A stretch of DNA of 64,000 bases from the NCBI RefSeq assembly GCF_000721495.1, contig NZ_JOHY01000009.1, positions 148,652 through 212,651 on the forward strand, written 5' to 3'. Position 1 is the stretch's first letter. Each line of letters opens with the position of its first letter. The notes under the pieces were generated by a model. It did no database searches and was not told where the DNA came from. It saw only the letters and a program-made list of their open reading frames with translations. The position numbers were made by a program, and so were the translations under genes. Source of the stretch: Streptomyces sp. NRRL F-5123 (GTDB lineage: Bacteria > Actinomycetota > Actinomycetes > Streptomycetales > Streptomycetaceae). Below are positions 62,500 through 64,000 of this stretch, one piece after another.

Positions 62500-62543
62500 G
62501 TCGTCCGGGAGCGCCGTCACGCGTACTCCCGAAAGGCACGACC

Positions 62544-63263
62544 GTGCACTTCACTTCCGAAAAGCTCCTCGACGACGGCGTCGTCGAGCGCGAATTCACC
62601 CTCGGCGAGATCCCCGGCACCCTCTGGACGACCGGATCCTCGCCCGCCCCGCTGATCCTGATGGCCCACAACAACGGCCTGCCCAGGCGGGAGCCCCGCC
62701 TCGTCGCCCGGGCCCGGCTGACCGCGGCGTACGGCTACGCGGTGGCCACCATCGACGCCCCCGGGTGCGGCGACCGGCCGCGTTCCGCCGCCGCCGAGCA
62801 GGCCCGCGCCGAGCTGCGCCGGGCGATGCAGGCCGGCGAGCCGGTCGACGAGACCTTCGAGTCCCTCGTGGCCCCGCTGGTCGCCGGTGCCGTGCCGGAG
62901 TGGCGGACCACCCTCGACGCGCTCCTCGCCCTCCCCGAGGTCAGCGGCCGCGTCGGGTACTCGGGCTGGACCGCCCTCGGCATAGCCCTCGCGTTGGCCG
63001 ACCCCCGTATCGAGGCCGTCGGCCTCTTCGCCGGGGGTTACGTGCCCCGCGCGCAGCGCGCACAGGCCCCGGACGTCACCGTCCCGCTGCTGCTCCTGCT
63101 CCAGTGGGACGACGAGGGCAATCCCCGCCGGCGGGCCCTCGACCTCTTCGACGCGTTCGGCAGCGAGCAGAAGACCCTGCACGCCAACCTGGGCGGCCAC
63201 CTCGGCACCCCGTCCTTCGAACGCGAGGACGGCGACCGCTTCTTCGCCCGCCACCTCAAGTAG
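62544..63263 (+). CDS. Alpha/beta hydrolase
   Basis: A 239-aa soluble hydrolase of the alpha/beta fold. The nucleophile elbow appears as GYSGWTALG (serine in G-x-S-x-x), the oxyanion strand as LILMAHNNGLPR, and the probable acid and histidine as WDDEG and NLGGHLG. Relatives include dienelactone hydrolase-like and esterase-like enzymes. The substrate is not clear. The GTG at 62544 follows GAAAGG. A leader peptide precedes it on the same transcript. Confidence 0.72.
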   Translation: MHFTSEKLLDDGVVEREFTLGEIPGTLWTTGSSPAPLILMAHNNGLPRREPRLVARARLTAAYGYAVATIDAPGCGDRPRSAAAEQARAELRRAMQAGEPVDETFESLVAPLVAGAVPEWRTTLDALLALPEVSGRVGYSGWTALGIALALADPRIEAVGLFAGGYVPRAQRAQAPDVTVPLLLLLQWDDEGNPRRRALDLFDAFGSEQKTLHANLGGHLGTPSFEREDGDRFFARHLK

Positions 63264-63305
63264 CTCTCACGCCCTCGCCGGGCCGGCGCGCGATCGCCGG
63301 CCCGG

Positions 63306-63800
63306 TCAGGCGGCCGCCGGCCCGAGGTCCTTGCCGTAGCAGATCTCGACGTACGGCCCCGCGCAGTACGCCGGGATCTCGCGGTATCCGTGCCGGACGT
63401 ACAAGGCGCGGGCCTCGACCAGGTCGAGCCGGGTGTTGAGGACCGTCCGGGAGGCCCCGAGCCCGCGCGCCTCGCTCTCCAGCAGCTCCAGCAGGAGCCC
63501 GGCGCCCTGCTTCCCCCGGAAGGCGGGCCGCAGGTAGACACGGGTGAGCTCGGCGCGCCCGCCGTCCAGCATCACCAGCCCCCCGCAAGCCGCGGCCCGG
63601 CCTCCGTACCGCCCCACCACGAACTGCCCGGTGGGCGGCGCGAGCAGCTCCGCCCCGTCGCCGGCCAGCCCCTCGTCGACCTCCGCGGACGTGGCGGGCC
63701 GCTTCCAGTAGCGGCTGGCGACCTCGTCGTAGTAGTCCCGCCGCAGACGCGTCGCCTCCGGGGTGTCGTAGGCCGCGGGAGCCAGCTGCCACGAGGTCAT
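63306..63800 (-). CDS. GNAT-family N-acetyltransferase
   Basis: A 164-aa acetyl-CoA-dependent acyltransferase. The acetyl-CoA-binding region is RVYLRPAFRGKQGAGLLLELLE (R-x-x-G-x-G/A type), preceded by GLVMLDGGRAEL and followed by LNTRLDLVEARALYVRHGYREI. The ATG at 63800 overlaps the stop of the next gene upstream (ATGA), so the two are co-translated. The substrate is unknown. Confidence 0.87.
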   Translation of the reverse strand: MTSWQLAPAAYDTPEATRLRRDYYDEVASRYWKRPATSAEVDEGLAGDGAELLAPPTGQFVVGRYGGRAAACGGLVMLDGGRAELTRVYLRPAFRGKQGAGLLLELLESEARGLGASRTVLNTRLDLVEARALYVRHGYREIPAYCAGPYVEICYGKDLGPAAA

Positions 63801-64000
63801 GAGGCGTCCTCCAGGCTGCGGCGATACACCAGTCCCGGCCTCCCGGAGTATTCCCGCTCCCCCACCACGGCGAACCCCGACCGCTCCAGCACCGCCCGCG
63901 AGGCGGCGTTGTCGAGGGTGGTCCCCGCGCGCAGAGACCTCAGCCCGTACCGCCCGGCGGCCAACCCGCACACCTCCCCCACCCCCCACGTGGCCAGCCC
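63797..64000 (-). CDS. Acetyltransferase, C-terminal part only (window edge)
   Basis: The last 67 residues of a GNAT-family protein (GLRSLRAGTTLDNAASRAVLERSGFAVVGEREYSG...). The N-x-AS-RAVLE-x-SGF block is typical of RimJ/RimL-type acetyltransferases. The 5' part lies beyond the window. Its stop overlaps the start of the following acetyltransferase gene. Confidence 0.8.
   Translation of the reverse strand, partial: GLATWGVGEVCGLAAGRYGLRSLRAGTTLDNAASRAVLERSGFAVVGEREYSGRPGLVYRRSLEDAS

Noticed and set aside
1..64000. tRNA/rRNA genes, insertion sequences or integrated phage
   Set aside because: No cloverleaf-like conserved tRNA ends, rRNA blocks, transposase or integrase motifs were seen on reading both strands; short RNAs could still be missed without a covariance search.

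Overview
This is a very GC-rich actinobacterial chromosome segment, almost certainly Streptomyces or a close relative. The evidence is extreme third-position GC, frequent GTG starts and 4-base GTGA/ATGA stop-start overlaps, DasR-type dre operators before a dasABC-type operon, PucR, DmdR/IdeR and CebR-like control signals, and typical streptomycete dispersed palindromic repeats. I saw no tRNA, rRNA, IS transposase, phage module or CRISPR array.

Layout. 0.2-5.1 kb: chitobiose ABC importer dasABC plus a cytoplasmic GH20 hexosaminidase under dre sites. 5.2-8.8 kb: a secreted CBM3-GH16 glucanase, then one polypeptide that fuses an ECF sigma factor to a zinc-finger-like motif, a membrane helix and an extracellular GH128-like domain. 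8.9-14.3 kb: an AlkZ-like DNA glycosylase, a C-terminally truncated DUF4132 protein, and an MFS exporter/ArsR pair with a tandem-palindrome operator. 14.3-21.3 kb: xanthine dehydrogenase operon (FAD, 2Fe-2S, Mo subunits, XdhC) divergent from PucR. 21.4-22.2 kb: a TPR-like protein. 22.2-28.6 kb: a KAS III/GT2/AMP-ligase/P450/epimerase operon that looks like oleA-oleC-oleD without oleB, interrupted by nested dispersed repeats. 28.7-35 kb: membrane Ser/Thr kinase, GntR regulator, iron-controlled FhuF, DUF2637 membrane protein, SDR, and an ATPase-type anti-sigma-like protein without a normal start codon. 35.2-43.9 kb: secreted GH95-like glycosidase with a fascin-like domain, PoxB-type enzyme, a proline-rich PP2C-like pseudophosphatase, DUF456 protein. 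44-52.5 kb: VOC protein, PPOX-fold protein, LacI/CebR-like regulator, small membrane peptide, RsgA with a leader peptide, small lipoprotein, and a large secreted discoidin-GH3 enzyme sharing the LacI-type operator. 52.7-55.7 kb: molybdate transporter modABC. 55.7-62.1 kb: a 1,932-aa secreted lectin/propeller/coiled-coil nuclease toxin with a SUKH immunity gene. 62.4-64 kb: leader peptide plus alpha/beta hydrolase, and two GNAT acetyltransferases (the last cut by the window end).

The themes are polysaccharide capture and sensing (DasABC, GH20, GH16, GH128-sigma, kinase, GH95, GH3), molybdenum use (modABC could supply XDH) and interbacterial conflict (toxin/immunity). The strongest candidates for new biology are the sigma-GH128 fusion, the oleACD-like operon without oleB, the nuclease toxin pair, and the RNA-level signals before rsgA and the 62.5-kb hydrolase.
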